A stretch of DNA of 64,000 nt from Modicisalibacter tunisiensis (GCF_020148005.1 NZ_JAGXFD010000001.1:1331337-1395336); one strand, 5' to 3'; shown: positions 34,013 through 43,990, counted from the stretch's first letter. Notes: a model not told the origin generated them from the letters alone. Numbers and translations: made by a program.

Positions 34013-34339
34013 ATGAGAGAGAGCACCCTGTGGTCGCTGATCAGCGCGGGAACGGCGATCGCCGCCGGTATCGCGGTACGCAACGGGACCCGCAAGGTCT
34101 ACGAACGGAAGGTCGGCAAGGCGCCGCTCGACCCCTACGAGCGCGACGTGCGCTGGCGTGACGCCCTGGTGTGGGGAGCCGCATCCGGCATCCTGGTGGG
34201 GGTGGCGCGGGTGGCGGGGCGTCGGCTGGGCAGCGAGGCGCTGCATCGGGCGCAGCGTCGCCGGCGCTCGCGGTCGCTGCCGCGACGCCCGCTGGACGGC
34301 ACGGCGGGGCCCCTCGGTGGCCGGGGCGGTCGGGACTGA
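34013..34339 (+). CDS. DUF4235-like small membrane protein
   Basis: 108 residues. Two hydrophobic helices (about 6-24 and 50-69) flank the segment RKVYERKVGKAPLDPYERDV, which with RWRDALVWGAASGILVGVARV matches the DUF4235 pattern. The C-terminal 35 residues are strongly basic (RRRRSRSLPRR) and may lie on the cytoplasmic face of the membrane. AAGGAG lies eight bases before the ATG. Function is unknown. It sits between the divergent Trp-rich protein gene and the convergent LysR gene. Confidence 0.7.
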   Translation: MRESTLWSLISAGTAIAAGIAVRNGTRKVYERKVGKAPLDPYERDVRWRDALVWGAASGILVGVARVAGRRLGSEALHRAQRRRRSRSLPRRPLDGTAGPLGGRGGRD

Positions 34340-34356
34340 CGGTCGATCGGGCCGGC

Positions 34357-35247
34357 TCATGGGGCGAACAGCGCCACCAGCCAGTCGATGAAGACCCGCA
34401 GCCGCGGCGTCAGGTGGCGATGGTGGGGGTAGAGGATGGTCATCGGCAGGGGCGGCAGGCGATGGTCGGGCAGCAGTTCCACCAGGGTGCCTGCCGCGAG
34501 CTGGCGCGAGACGTGGTAACGCGGCACCTGGATGATTCCGTAGCCCGCTTCGCAGGCCGCCACATAGGCCTCGCCGTGGTTGACCGCCAGGTCGGCCGGC
34601 AGGTCCAGGGGCTGTTCGCGTCCCGCCACCGGAAAGGCCAGCGGGTCCGGCCGCCCGGTGGTGGGGGACTGGTAGGCGACGCAGCGATGCCCCGCCAGCT
34701 GCTCCAGCGAGGTGGGGCGGCCGTGACGGGCCACGTAGGCGGCACTGGCGCAGGTCACCTGCTCCAGGGGCGGCAGGGGGCGGGCCACCAGCGTCGAATC
34801 CTTGAGCTCACCGATGCGCACCACGCAGTCCACTCCCTCGGCCACCAGGTCGACCCGCCGGTCGCCGCTGCCGACCTCGAGCTGGATCTCCGGGTAGCGG
34901 GCGTGGAAGTCGGGCAGCGCGGGCAGCACCACCAGCCGGCTCAGCGAGGCCGGCAGGTCGATGCGCAGCCGCCCCCGCGGGCGATGCGCCGCCTGGGCGA
35001 GGGCTCCCTCGGCCTCCTCGATCTGGAGCAGGATCTCGCGGCAGTGGCGATAGTAGGAGTCCCCGTCCAGGGTCGGGCTCACCTGACGCGTGGTACGCTG
35101 CAGCAGACGCACCCCGAGATGGCTCTCGAGCCGCTTGATCAGCATGCTGGCCGAGGCGCGGGACATGTCGAGCTGCTCCGCCGCCCGGGTGAAGCTGCCC
35201 AGCTCCACGACCCGGGTGAACAGCTGCATCGCCTGAAGTCGGTCCAT
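34357..35247 (-). CDS. LysR-family transcriptional regulator, divergent from benE
   Basis: 296 residues. Helix-turn-helix at residues 1-60 (ELGSFTRAAEQLDMSRASAS), then a LysR sensor domain to about residue 290. It belongs to the common LTTR branch near DmlR/YhjC. The ATG at 35247 (MDRLQAMQLF) is the family start; a TTG at 35274 could add nine residues. It is divergent from the benE transporter gene, and the large inverted repeat at 35272-35302 lies between them, so regulation of benE and autoregulation are likely. The inducer is unknown. Confidence 0.9.
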   Translation of the reverse strand: MDRLQAMQLFTRVVELGSFTRAAEQLDMSRASASMLIKRLESHLGVRLLQRTTRQVSPTLDGDSYYRHCREILLQIEEAEGALAQAAHRPRGRLRIDLPASLSRLVVLPALPDFHARYPEIQLEVGSGDRRVDLVAEGVDCVVRIGELKDSTLVARPLPPLEQVTCASAAYVARHGRPTSLEQLAGHRCVAYQSPTTGRPDPLAFPVAGREQPLDLPADLAVNHGEAYVAACEAGYGIIQVPRYHVSRQLAAGTLVELLPDHRLPPLPMTILYPHHRHLTPRLRVFIDWLVALFAP

Positions 35248-35271
35248 GACCGGGATCGCCCTCGCTGCATT

Positions 35272-35302
35272 CAATATTGTTCATTGAGGCTGAACAGTAT
35301 TG
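35272..35302. promoter_or_regulatory. large inverted repeat between LysR and benE genes
   Basis: Arms CAATATTGTTCA (35272-35283) and TGAACAGTATTG (35291-35302), one mismatch in twelve, separated by seven bases. It lies 25 bases upstream of the LysR ATG and 109 bases before benE, a typical place for a LysR operator. Confidence 0.65.
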
Positions 35303-35410
35303 TCACGCCAGGGGTATTTATCAACGACAGTGCGCCCAATAGGCTGAGGTCGAACCGCATGGGACCCTCGTGGCCGGCAGGCCGGACTCCCCGATACCTC
35401 GGAGCGCGCG

Positions 35411-36622
35411 ATGTTGCACAAGGACCTTTCCCTGTCGGCCCTGACGGCCGGCTTCCTGGCGGTGCTGGTCTCCTATTCCGGCCCGCTGATCATCTTCTTC
35501 CAGGCCGCCCAGAGCGCCGACATCTCGCCGGCGATGATGACCTCCTGGGTCTGGGCGATCTCGATCGGCGCGGCGATCTCGGGCATCGGGCTGAGCCTGT
35601 GGCTCAAGGTTCCGGTGGTCACCGCCTGGTCGGCGCCGGGTACCGCGCTGCTGGTCACGCTGTTTCCCGGGATCTCCCTCAACGAGGCGGTCGGCGCCTA
35701 TCTCACCGCCGCCGTGCTCCTGCTGCTGATCGGGCTCAGCGGCGGCTTCGACCGGCTGCTGCGGCTCATCCCCCGCGGCCTCGCCGGGGCGATGATGGCC
35801 GGGATCCTGTTCCGCTTCGGGGTCGGCATCTTCGACGCGGTGGCGTCGGCGCCGGCCCTGGCGCTGGGCATGGTCGCTGCCTACCTGGTGCTCAAGCGCC
35901 TGTGCCCGCGTTATTCCCTGGTGCTGCTGCTGGGGGTCGGCATTGCCCTGTCGGCCGCCCTGGAGGGCGCCAGCCTGGACGGCGTGAGCCTGTCGCTGGC
36001 CTCGCCCACGCTGATCGTTCCGGCGTGGTCCTGGCATGCCACCCTGAGCCTGGCGCTGCCGCTGGTGCTGGTCAGTCTCACCGGCCAGTTCCTGCCGGGC
36101 ATGACCATCATGCGCAACGCCGGCTACACTACGCCGGCGCGTCCGATCATCACGGTCACCGGGCTGACCTCGCTGGCCACCGCCTGCTTCGGAGGCATCA
36201 CCACCGTGATCGCGGCGATCACCGCGGCGCTGTGCACCAGCCCGGAGGCCCATGACGACCACGACAAGCGCTATGTGGCCGGGGTCGCCAACGGCGTCTT
36301 CTACCTGATCGGCGGGACCCTGGCGGGCACCATCGTGGCGCTGTTCACCGCGCTGCCCGGCACCTTCATCGCCGTGCTGGCGGGGCTGGCCCTGGTGGGC
36401 GCCATCGGCAGCAATCTCGAGACGGCGGTCACCGCCGGCGACCATCGCGAGGCCTCGCTGCTCACCTTCCTGGCCACCGCCTCGGGGATGTCCTTCCTGG
36501 GGTTGAGCTCGGCCTTCTGGGGCGTGGTGATCGGCGGCGCCGCCTATCTGGTGCTGCACAAGTCCTGGCGGGCCCCGGCTCGCCAGCCCCTGCCCCGGGC
36601 CGAGCGCTCGACAGGCTCATGA
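35411..36622 (+). CDS. benE: BenE-family benzoate/H+ symporter
   Basis: 403 residues with about twelve helices. The motifs AGFLAVLVSYSGPLIIFFQA, VPVVTAWSAPGTALLV, RGLAGAMMAGILFRFG and GQFLPGMTIMRNAGYTTPA are characteristic of BenE transporters. The family takes up benzoate or similar aromatic acids with protons; other substrates are possible since no aromatic-degradation genes are nearby. GGAG lies six bases before the ATG. A divergent LysR gene and an operator-like repeat precede it; the SDR gene follows after 49 bases and may be co-transcribed. Confidence 0.9.
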   Translation: MLHKDLSLSALTAGFLAVLVSYSGPLIIFFQAAQSADISPAMMTSWVWAISIGAAISGIGLSLWLKVPVVTAWSAPGTALLVTLFPGISLNEAVGAYLTAAVLLLLIGLSGGFDRLLRLIPRGLAGAMMAGILFRFGVGIFDAVASAPALALGMVAAYLVLKRLCPRYSLVLLLGVGIALSAALEGASLDGVSLSLASPTLIVPAWSWHATLSLALPLVLVSLTGQFLPGMTIMRNAGYTTPARPIITVTGLTSLATACFGGITTVIAAITAALCTSPEAHDDHDKRYVAGVANGVFYLIGGTLAGTIVALFTALPGTFIAVLAGLALVGAIGSNLETAVTAGDHREASLLTFLATASGMSFLGLSSAFWGVVIGGAAYLVLHKSWRAPARQPLPRAERSTGS

Positions 36623-36632
36623 TTTACGCTGA

Positions 36633-37430
<798 letters not shown>

Positions 37431-37453
37431 GGCAGTGCCGGGCTTGCGCGCGA

Positions 37454-37481
37454 GCGTCTCCCGCTGGGCGGGAGGCGCTTT
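37454..37481 (+). terminator. terminator after the SDR gene
   Basis: Eleven-base stem GCGTCTCCCGC with GCGGGAGGCGC (one G-U pair), TGG loop, ending in TTT. The Ts are the first bases of the palindrome that follows. Confidence 0.65.
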
Positions 37482-37496
37482 AGACTAAAGTCTAAA
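37479..37496. promoter_or_regulatory. palindromic operator overlapping a promoter
   Basis: TTTAGACT-AA-AGTCTAAA, perfect eight-base arms. It covers the candidate -35 (TAGACT, 37481-37486), with CATACT at 37504-37509 as -10 after a 17-base spacer. A protein bound here should block transcription of the 47-residue gene at 37541. Confidence 0.65.
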
Positions 37497-37540
37497 TCTT
37501 TGGCATACTGTCGGCATACATCACCGACAGAGGCTCCTGC

Positions 37541-37684
37541 ATGACCGCCCAGACCGCCACCGCTTCCCGTCCGTCCCTGGCCCGCCGCTTCGGGCGCTCG
37601 GCCTATCGCCTGCTCGAGCGCCTGACCGAGAGCGCCTATGAAGGCTACCGCCGCCAGCTGATGGGCCTCTACGGCATCGACTGA
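37541..37684 (+). CDS. small basic protein, 47 residues
   Basis: The sequence begins MTAQTATASRPSLARR and continues as an amphipathic helix rich in Arg, Tyr and Leu (SAYRLLERLTESAYEGYRRQ), ending LMGLYGID. No signal peptide. It is not in a named family that I recognise; the size and Arg content recall DUF1127-type small regulators without matching them. Evidence that it is a gene: a palindrome-controlled promoter 30-60 bases upstream, AGAGGCT as a possible ribosome site, and an otherwise empty gap between a terminator and the next gene. Confidence 0.55.
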   Translation: MTAQTATASRPSLARRFGRSAYRLLERLTESAYEGYRRQLMGLYGID

Positions 37685-37795
37685 TGCCGGTGCGTCGCGC
37701 CGCTACGGCGGCGCCTGCCTTTCCCCTTCCTGCCTTCTCGCTTTCTTCCTTTTCAGGGCTTTTCCCGACCTGACTCGACACCTTCGTGTCGTTGG

Positions 37796-39193
37796 CTAGA
37801 TCCAGCCCAGCAGCTGCCACCATAGATAATCCAGCGGCCACAGCAGCACCAGGCTGATGGCGGCCATGATCAGGCATACCCGTGCCGCGTCGCGCAGGCG
37901 CAGTCCCGCCGCCAGCAGTCCGACCACCAGCGGCGGCCCCTGGTAGGGCAGCAGCACCGTGGAGAAGCCCACCACCTGGGTCATGGCGACCGCATCCGGC
38001 GACCAGCCGGTGATCGCGGCCAGTTCCGTCGCCATGGGCGTCAGGATCGCCGGCACGCCGGGCAGGGTGACGAAGGTACCCAGCGTCATGGCCAGGCCGC
38101 TGAGCAGGCCGAAGGTCGCGGCATCGCCGGTATCGGACAGCGGCAGCACGGCGAGCAGGTAGTGGGCGACCCGTTCGCCCAGCCCGCTGTGATGGGCCAG
38201 CGCGCCCAGGCTGACGATGCCGGCGACGTAGATCAGCGGCTCGACGTTCAGCGACTTCAGCGGCCTGTCGGCCATCAGGCCACTGCCCGGGAACAGGCAG
38301 ACCAGGGCGATCGCCAGGCCGATCCAGGCCGGCGAGATGCCGTGCCAGGCGTCGCTGAGCCACAGCGTCACGGCCAGCAGCAGCAGCAGGCCCAGGCGGC
38401 GTTCCGGGCGGCTCAGCGGCGTGCGGCCGTTTGTGGCCCTGTCGGGCGCCGCGGCGCTGGGCGCGGGGGCGCGGTCGGGATAGAGCCTGAGCATCACGAT
38501 GACCAGCAGCACGGTCTTCAGGGCGCCGAGCACCGGGAAGTGCAGCAGCAGATAGCTGCTGTAGGTGGGTGGCTCGCCGAGCACCGCCTCGACGGCCCCC
38601 ATCAGCACGTTGTTGGGGACGTTGGCCGGCAGGATGGCATAGGTGGGCAGGAAGGTGCCCAGGATGCCGCCGAGGATGACGCCGGTCCGGCCCGGGCGGC
38701 CTTCCTGATAGCCCAGATGGTCGGCCAGGGTGATCAGGATCGGTACCAGCAGTACCACGCGCCCCATGCCCGAGGGCATGACGAAGGCCATGGCCAGACC
38801 CAGCGCCACCACGCCGCTCACCGCGCCGGCGTAGGACCCCTGCAGATGCGGGCCGACCCGGGCCGCCACGGTGGCGCCCAGGCCGGTGTGCTGGATCGCC
38901 GCGCCGATCGCCAGCCCGGAGAACACCAGCCAGGTCGCCGCCGAGGCGAAACCGGCGAAGACCGTGTCGGGCGGGGCGACGCCGGCGACGGTACACAGCG
39001 TGAAGAAGGCCAGGGCGGTCAGCCACTGCGGCAGCCAGCCGGTTGCCCACAGCGCGATCGCCAGCACGATGACGCTCGCCGCCCGGACCATGTCGGAGGC
39101 GCCGGGCGCCAGCAGCAGGAACGCCCCCACCGCGACGATGGCGGTCAGGCTGACGAGGTGGCGAGGCGACAGGCGGGAGGGCTCGGCGGACAT
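37796..39193 (-). CDS. SLC13/DASS-family anion symporter
   Basis: 465 residues with about twelve helices. Features of the divalent anion:Na+ symporter family include the repeated helical hairpins with FVMPSGMGRVVLLVPILI and LGTFVTLPGVPAIL, and ATGWLPQWLTALAFFTL near the N-terminus. Known relatives carry dicarboxylates, citrate or sulfate; the usual SNT Na-site motifs are altered here (PSG, LPG), so ion and substrate are uncertain. It lies on the strand opposite to the small gene at 37541, with a short hairpin (CGACAC with GTGTCG, 37776-37791) near its 3' end. Confidence 0.82.
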   Translation of the reverse strand: MSAEPSRLSPRHLVSLTAIVAVGAFLLLAPGASDMVRAASVIVLAIALWATGWLPQWLTALAFFTLCTVAGVAPPDTVFAGFASAATWLVFSGLAIGAAIQHTGLGATVAARVGPHLQGSYAGAVSGVVALGLAMAFVMPSGMGRVVLLVPILITLADHLGYQEGRPGRTGVILGGILGTFLPTYAILPANVPNNVLMGAVEAVLGEPPTYSSYLLLHFPVLGALKTVLLVIVMLRLYPDRAPAPSAAAPDRATNGRTPLSRPERRLGLLLLLAVTLWLSDAWHGISPAWIGLAIALVCLFPGSGLMADRPLKSLNVEPLIYVAGIVSLGALAHHSGLGERVAHYLLAVLPLSDTGDAATFGLLSGLAMTLGTFVTLPGVPAILTPMATELAAITGWSPDAVAMTQVVGFSTVLLPYQGPPLVVGLLAAGLRLRDAARVCLIMAAISLVLLWPLDYLWWQLLGWI

Positions 39194-39259
39194 GGCGGCT
39201 CCGGTGGCGGCGATGAAGGGCGCAGAGTCTAGCAGGCGAACCGCCGCCGCGGCACCTCG

Positions 39260-40165
39260 TCAGGGGCGTCGCGCGTCGTGTCCTGTGCGTGGCGCCGGCC
39301 ACAGCTCGAGCAGCGCCGCGGCGATCACCAGCAGCGCCCCCAGACCGGTCCGCAGGCCGAAGGGCTCGCCGGCGAGCAGCGCCGCGGAGAGCACGCCGAT
39401 GAGCACCTCGCTCATCAGCAGGATTCCCAGGCGCGCCGGCTCCAGGCGGCTCGTGGCCCACAGCAGGGCGCTCAGCGACAGCGCCCACCACAGCCCGCCG
39501 GCGGCCAGGGCCCAGCCGATCAGCGCGGGCCATTCGGAGGCCGCCGGGAGGGGCGGCCGGGAGGGCAGCCAGAGCGCCAGCGCCCCGGCGGCCAGCGTCG
39601 CCCCCGCGCAGAACACGGCATTGCCCGCCAGCGCGCCGGTGGTCTCGCCGCGCAGGCGAATGCCGGTCGAGGCGAGCGCCCACAGCAGGCCCGACGCCAG
39701 CCCCAGCCAGTCGCCCACCCCGCGGGGCCACGGCAGCGCGCCGTCGTCGCCGAGCACCAGCACCAGGCCGGCGAGGCCCACGCCGATGGCCGCGTAGCGG
39801 GGCCAGGGCGTCGGCCAGCCCAGCCCCAGCCGCGCGATCAGCGTGCTCCATACCGGCGTCAGGTAGAACAGCAGGATCACGTTGGCGACCCGACCGTGGA
39901 CCAGGCCGATCGAGTACATGACGAAGGCCGCGCCGCCGAGCGCGATCGCCGCCAGCGACAGCGGGTCGGCGGCGCGCAGGCGGCGACGATGGACCACCGC
40001 GAAGGGGGTCAGCAGCAGCGTCGCCAGGGCGACGATCAGCAGCGATCCCCAGGCGCCGGGAAGCAGGCCGTCCAGGCGTCGCACCGGGATCCAGTAGAGC
40101 CCCCAGAGGGCCCCGGTGAGGATGACGATCAGGCTGGCCAGGGCGGTCTGTCGGCGAAGGCTCAT
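39260..40165 (-). CDS. EamA/DMT-superfamily transporter
   Basis: 301 residues with ten helices in two EamA repeats (about 10-140 and 150-290). The first repeat has GALWGLYWIPVRRL and the loop GRVANVILLFYLTPVWS; the second has the matching GGLWWALSLSALLWATSRLE and GILLMSEVLIGVLSA, standard for drug/metabolite transporters. The start at 40165 has GAGG seven bases upstream; a GTG at 40171 is too near to it. Substrate unknown. It is 66 bases upstream of the SLC13-type gene on the same strand. Confidence 0.85.
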   Translation of the reverse strand: MSLRRQTALASLIVILTGALWGLYWIPVRRLDGLLPGAWGSLLIVALATLLLTPFAVVHRRRLRAADPLSLAAIALGGAAFVMYSIGLVHGRVANVILLFYLTPVWSTLIARLGLGWPTPWPRYAAIGVGLAGLVLVLGDDGALPWPRGVGDWLGLASGLLWALASTGIRLRGETTGALAGNAVFCAGATLAAGALALWLPSRPPLPAASEWPALIGWALAAGGLWWALSLSALLWATSRLEPARLGILLMSEVLIGVLSAALLAGEPFGLRTGLGALLVIAAALLELWPAPRTGHDARRP

Positions 40166-40214
40166 CGGCACGCCTCATGACGTTGCGGCGAAAACGGGGC
40201 GGCGGTGTCCGGAC

Positions 40215-40517
40215 TCAGGGCGTCCGGCAGTTGTTGCGGTAGCGGCGGGAGTCGCTGCCCAGGGCCAGGTGCTCGTTGGCCTTGTTGTAGAAGAAGGCGG
40301 CACTCTCGCCGCCGGCCAGGCGGTATGTCCCGCAGATGCCGTAGCCCTTGTTGACCTCGTGCATGGCGGTCACCTCGACGGCGTCCCGGGTATCGAGCGC
40401 GGTGGCGATGGATTCGGCGATATGGTCGTCGAGCCGGCTTTCGTTGAAGGCCTGGCCGCCGAAGATCACGGCCGCGGTGAGCAGGAGAACGAGGGAGGGA
40501 ACGATCAGGTTGTGCAT
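40215..40517 (-). CDS. hypothetical exported protein
   Basis: 100 residues. An N-terminal hydrophobic stretch (LIVPSLVLLLTAAVIFGG, residues 4-21) acts as a signal or anchor, followed by a small soluble domain with two Cys (CGTY and the near-terminal NNCRTP) that could form a disulfide. VTAMHEVNKGYGICGTYRL with GGESAAFFYNKANEHLAL are the most structured parts. GAGG lies six bases before the ATG. I do not recognise the family. It lies between the fba operon end and the EamA gene, all on the same strand. Confidence 0.65.
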   Translation of the reverse strand: MHNLIVPSLVLLLTAAVIFGGQAFNESRLDDHIAESIATALDTRDAVEVTAMHEVNKGYGICGTYRLAGGESAAFFYNKANEHLALGSDSRRYRNNCRTP

Positions 40518-40551
40518 GGCGGGCCTCGATGGCGAGGGGAAGGCGATGGGG

Positions 40552-40573
40552 CGCCGCCGGGTCCCCGGCGGCG
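40552..40573 (-). terminator. hairpin after the fba gene
   Basis: Stem CGCCGCCGGG with CCCGGCGGCG located 17 bases past the fba stop; no T-tract. It probably marks the end of the epd-pgk-fba message. Confidence 0.5.
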
Positions 40574-40589
40574 AGGCGTGGCGGTCGGC

Positions 40590-41654
40590 TCAGTTGACCC
40601 GCGGGTCGAGCTCGCCGCGCGCGTAGCGCTCGAACATCGCTTCCAGGCCGAGCGGCTTGATCTTGCTGGCGTTGCCGGCGGTGCCGAAGGCCTCGAAGCG
40701 GGCCACGCAGACGTCGCGCATCGCCGCGACGGTCTCCTTGAGGTACTTGCGCGGGTCGAACTCGGCCGGATTGTGGGCGAGGAAGCGGCGCACCGCGCCG
40801 GTGGAGGCCAGACGCAGGTCGGTGTCGATGTTGACCTTGCGCACGCCGTGCTTGATGCCCTCGACGATTTCCTCGACCGGCACGCCGTAGGTCTCGGGAA
40901 TCCGGCCACCGTGCTCGTTGATGATCTCCAGCCACTCCTGGGGGACCGAGCTGGAGCCGTGCATCACCAGGTGGGTGTTGGGGATGCGCTCGTGAATCTG
41001 CCGGATGCGGGCGATCGACAGGGTGTCGCCGGTGGGCGGCCGGGTGAACTTGTAGGCACCGTGGCTGGTGCCGATGGCGATCGCCAGGGCGTCGACGTGG
41101 GTCGCGGCGACGAAGGCGGCCGCTTCCTCGGGGTCGGTGAGCAGCTGATCGTGGGACAGCGTGCCCTCGGCGCCGACGCCGTCCTCCTCGCCGGCCTGGC
41201 CGGTCTCCAGGCTGCCCAGGCAGCCCAGCTCGCCCTCGACGGACACGCCGCAGGCATGCGCCATCTCGACGGTGCGCCGGGTGACGTCGACGTTGTAGTC
41301 GTAGTCGGCGGGCGTCTTGCCGTCGTCCTTCAGCGAGCCGTCCATCATCACCGAGGAGAAGCCCAGCTGGATGGAACGCTGGCAGACGGCGGGCGAGGTG
41401 CCGTGGTCCTGGTGCATGACCACCGGGATGTGCGGGAACTCCTCGATCGCGGCCAGGATCAGGTGGCGCAGGAAGGGCGCGCCGGCGTACTTGCGGGCGC
41501 CGGCGGAGGCCTGGACGATCACCGGCGAATCGGTGCGGTCGGCGGCTTCCATGATGGCGCGCATCTGCTCGAGGTTGTTGACGTTGAAGGCCGGCACGCC
41601 GTAGCCGTGCTCGGCGGCATGGTCGAGAAGTTGACGCAGGCTGATCAGGGCCAT
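40590..41654 (-). CDS. fba: fructose-bisphosphate aldolase, class II
   Basis: 354 residues. The metal-binding and catalytic segments of class II aldolases are present: [10 protein letters not shown] (catalytic Asp and zinc His), [23 protein letters not shown] and the [12 protein letters not shown] motif, then [11 protein letters not shown]. It interconverts fructose 1,6-bisphosphate with dihydroxyacetone phosphate and glyceraldehyde 3-phosphate. It is the third gene of an epd-pgk-fba cluster, the E. coli order. The frame stays open upstream across both neighbours, but that is antisense-like shadow; ATG 41654 gives the family start, with a GAGGA element 12 bases before it. Confidence 0.96.
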   Translation of the reverse strand: MALISLRQLLDHAAEHGYGVPAFNVNNLEQMRAIMEAADRTDSPVIVQASAGARKYAGAPFLRHLILAAIEEFPHIPVVMHQDHGTSPAVCQRSIQLGFSSVMMDGSLKDDGKTPADYDYNVDVTRRTVEMAHACGVSVEGELGCLGSLETGQAGEEDGVGAEGTLSHDQLLTDPEEAAAFVAATHVDALAIAIGTSHGAYKFTRPPTGDTLSIARIRQIHERIPNTHLVMHGSSSVPQEWLEIINEHGGRIPETYGVPVEEIVEGIKHGVRKVNIDTDLRLASTGAVRRFLAHNPAEFDPRKYLKETVAAMRDVCVARFEAFGTAGNASKIKPLGLEAMFERYARGELDPRVN

Positions 41655-41683
41655 GGGGAGTGTGTTTCCTCGCTGACAGTCGA

Positions 41684-41705
41684 GGGGCGGCCTTTGGGCC
41701 GCCCC
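41684..41705 (-). other. intercistronic hairpin between pgk and fba
   Basis: Perfect nine-base stem GGGGCGGCC with GGCCGCCCC and a four-base loop, between the pgk stop and the fba start. Without a T-tract it may act as a processing or attenuation site that sets different levels of the two enzymes. Confidence 0.5.
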
Positions 41706-41734
41706 GTGATGATGAGTGCAGGGATGCTGCGGGA

Positions 41735-42898
41735 TTAGCGGTCGGCAGCCTCGAGGGCGGCCACGGCGGGCAGCGTCTTGCCTTCCACGTACTCGAGGAA
41801 GGCGCCGCCGCCGGTGGAGATGTACGAGACCCGCTCGGCGATGCCGTACTTGTCGATGGCCGCCAGGGTGTCGCCGCCGCCGGCGATGGAGAAGCCATTG
41901 CTCTCGGCGATCGCCCGGGACAGCGCTTCGGTGCCCTTGCCGAACTGATCGATCTCGAACACGCCCACGGGGCCGTTCCACAGGATGGTGCCGGCGTCCT
42001 TGAGCAGGCCGCCGAAGCGCGCGGCGGTGTCCGGCCCGATGTCGAGGATCATCTCGTCGTCGCGCACCTGGTCGACCGGGCGCACCACGGCCTCGGCGGA
42101 TTCGGAGAACTCGGTGGCGACCACCACGTCGCTGGGCAGCGGGATCTCGACGCGGGCCATCAGCGCCCTGGCCTGGTCGATCAGGTCGGCCTCGTGCAGC
42201 GACTTGCCGACGTTGTGGCCGGCCGCGGCGATGAAGGTGTTGGCGATGCCGCCGCCGACGATCAGCTGGTCGCACTTCTCGGCCAGGGCGTTGAGCACCT
42301 CGAGCTTGGTCGAGACCTTGGAACCGCCGACGATGGCAACCATCGGCCGTGCCGGGGTGGCCAGCGCCTTCTCCAGCGCCTCGAGCTCCTGGGCGAGCAG
42401 CGGCCCGGCGCAGGCGGCGGGGGCGAAGCGCGCCACGCCGTGGGTGGAGGCCTGGGCGCGGTGGGCGGTGCCGAAGGCGTCCATGACGTAGACGTCGCAC
42501 AGCGCGGCGTAGGCCCGGGCCAGGGTCTCGTCGTCCTTCTTCTCGCCGGCGTTGAAGCGCACGTTCTCGAGCAGCACTACCTCGCCCTCGGCCACGTCGA
42601 CCGGATCGTCGAGGTAGTCGCTGACCAGGCGCACCGGCTGGCCGAGCAGCTGGCCGAGATGGGCGGCGACCGGCGCCAGCGAGAACTCGTCGGCGGGCTC
42701 GCCCTCGGTGGGGCGTCCCAGGTGACTCATCAGCATCACCCGGGCGCCGGCGTCGCGGGCGGCCTGGATGGTCGGCAGGCAGGCGCGGATACGGGCATCC
42801 GAGGTGACGCTGCCCTGTTTGACCGGCACGTTGAGGTCCTCTCGGATCAGCACTCGCTGGCCGGCGAGAGGGAGGTCGGTCATCTTGCGCACGTTCAT
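41735..42898 (-). CDS. pgk: phosphoglycerate kinase
   Basis: 387 residues, the typical bacterial size. It carries the N-domain signature [15 protein letters not shown], the [12 protein letters not shown] segment, [14 protein letters not shown], the ATP-site [12 protein letters not shown] and the C-domain [11 protein letters not shown] with [14 protein letters not shown]. It makes ATP from 1,3-bisphosphoglycerate. AGAGGA lies nine bases before the ATG. It is 69 bases downstream of epd and 80 bases upstream of fba on the same strand. Confidence 0.97.
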   Translation of the reverse strand: MNVRKMTDLPLAGQRVLIREDLNVPVKQGSVTSDARIRACLPTIQAARDAGARVMLMSHLGRPTEGEPADEFSLAPVAAHLGQLLGQPVRLVSDYLDDPVDVAEGEVVLLENVRFNAGEKKDDETLARAYAALCDVYVMDAFGTAHRAQASTHGVARFAPAACAGPLLAQELEALEKALATPARPMVAIVGGSKVSTKLEVLNALAEKCDQLIVGGGIANTFIAAAGHNVGKSLHEADLIDQARALMARVEIPLPSDVVVATEFSESAEAVVRPVDQVRDDEMILDIGPDTAARFGGLLKDAGTILWNGPVGVFEIDQFGKGTEALSRAIAESNGFSIAGGGDTLAAIDKYGIAERVSYISTGGGAFLEYVEGKTLPAVAALEAADR

Positions 42899-42967
42899 GT
42901 GGCGTATCCTCTGTTGACGAATCCAGAATGTCCGGTGTCCATCGCGTTCGGCGGGTCGGGCGCGGTA

Positions 42968-43990
42968 TCAGTGCCGCGCGTCGAGCTCGGCCAGGCGTCC
43001 GGCGACATCGAGCATGCGGTTGGCGAAGCCCCACTCGTTGTCGAACCAGCCGAGCATCTTGATCAGGTGGCCGCCGGCGACCCGTGTCTGGGTGGCGTCC
43101 ACGATACCCGAGCGCGGATCGTGGTTGAAGTCGACCGAGGCCATGGGCTCCTCGGTGTAGCCGAGCCGCCCGGCGAGCCGCGCGTGGCTGGCGTCGTGGA
43201 GCAGGGCGTTGACCGCCGAGGCGGTGGTGGCCCGGCGCACCGAGATGGCCATGTCCATGGCCGAGACGTTGATGGTCGGCACCCGCACGTGCAGGCACTC
43301 GAAGCGACCGGCGAGGTGCGGCATCAGGCGCTCGATGCCGCGCGCCAGGCCGGTATCCACGGGGATGATCGACTGCATCGCCGAGCGGGTCAGGCGCAGG
43401 TCCGACTTGTGGTAGGCGTCGATCACCGGCTGGTCGTTCATCGCCGAGTGGATGGTGGTGGTGACGCCGTGCTCGATGCCCAGCGCCTCGTCGAGCACGG
43501 TGAGAATCGGAATCAGGCAGTTGGTGGTGCAGGAGGCCGCCGAGATCACCCGCATGTCGGCGGCGAGCAGGTGCTCGTTGATGCCGCCGACCACGGTCAG
43601 GTCGACGTCGGATTCGGCGGGCTGGGAGAACAGCAGGCGCCGCGCACCGGCGACCAGATGGCGCTCGGCCGTGGCGCGGTCCCTGAAGCTGCCGGAGCAT
43701 TCCAGCACCAGGTCGATGCCCAGCGCCGCCCAGGGCAGGTTCGCGGGGTCTTCCTCGCAGAGCAGGGCGATCGCGTGGCCGTTGATGCGCAGCCGGTCGT
43801 CCTCGACGCGCACCTCGCCGGGAAAGCGCCCGTGGGTGGTGTCGTAGCGGGTCAGGTAGGCGACGGTGGCGAGATCCGAGAGCTCGTTGATCGCCACCAC
43901 CTCGATATCCAGTTCCGGGCGCTCGACCAGCGCCCGCAGGACGCACTGGCCGATGCGGCCGTAACCGTTGATGGCGATGCGATGGGGCAT
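42968..43990 (-). CDS. epd: erythrose-4-phosphate/glyceraldehyde-3-phosphate dehydrogenase (Epd type)
   Basis: 340 residues, GAPDH fold. NAD motif [16 protein letters not shown] at residues 5-20; catalytic Cys154 in [11 protein letters not shown]; His in [11 protein letters not shown]. The segments [27 protein letters not shown] and [20 protein letters not shown] match Epd (erythrose-4-phosphate dehydrogenase) better than GapA, and the epd-pgk-fba order agrees. Epd makes 4-phosphoerythronate for pyridoxal phosphate synthesis; glycolytic GAPDH activity cannot be ruled out. It is the first gene of the cluster. The ATG at 43990 has only a weak ribosome site. Confidence 0.9.
   Translation of the reverse strand: MPHRIAINGYGRIGQCVLRALVERPELDIEVVAINELSDLATVAYLTRYDTTHGRFPGEVRVEDDRLRINGHAIALLCEEDPANLPWAALGIDLVLECSGSFRDRATAERHLVAGARRLLFSQPAESDVDLTVVGGINEHLLAADMRVISAASCTTNCLIPILTVLDEALGIEHGVTTTIHSAMNDQPVIDAYHKSDLRLTRSAMQSIIPVDTGLARGIERLMPHLAGRFECLHVRVPTINVSAMDMAISVRRATTASAVNALLHDASHARLAGRLGYTEEPMASVDFNHDPRSGIVDATQTRVAGGHLIKMLGWFDNEWGFANRMLDVAGRLAELDARH

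Noticed and set aside
37521-40178. Open frame of 885 codons on the minus strand over two transporter genes
   Set aside because: It reads as Arg/Pro-rich shadow; the SLC13 and EamA genes in other frames have proper helices and starts.
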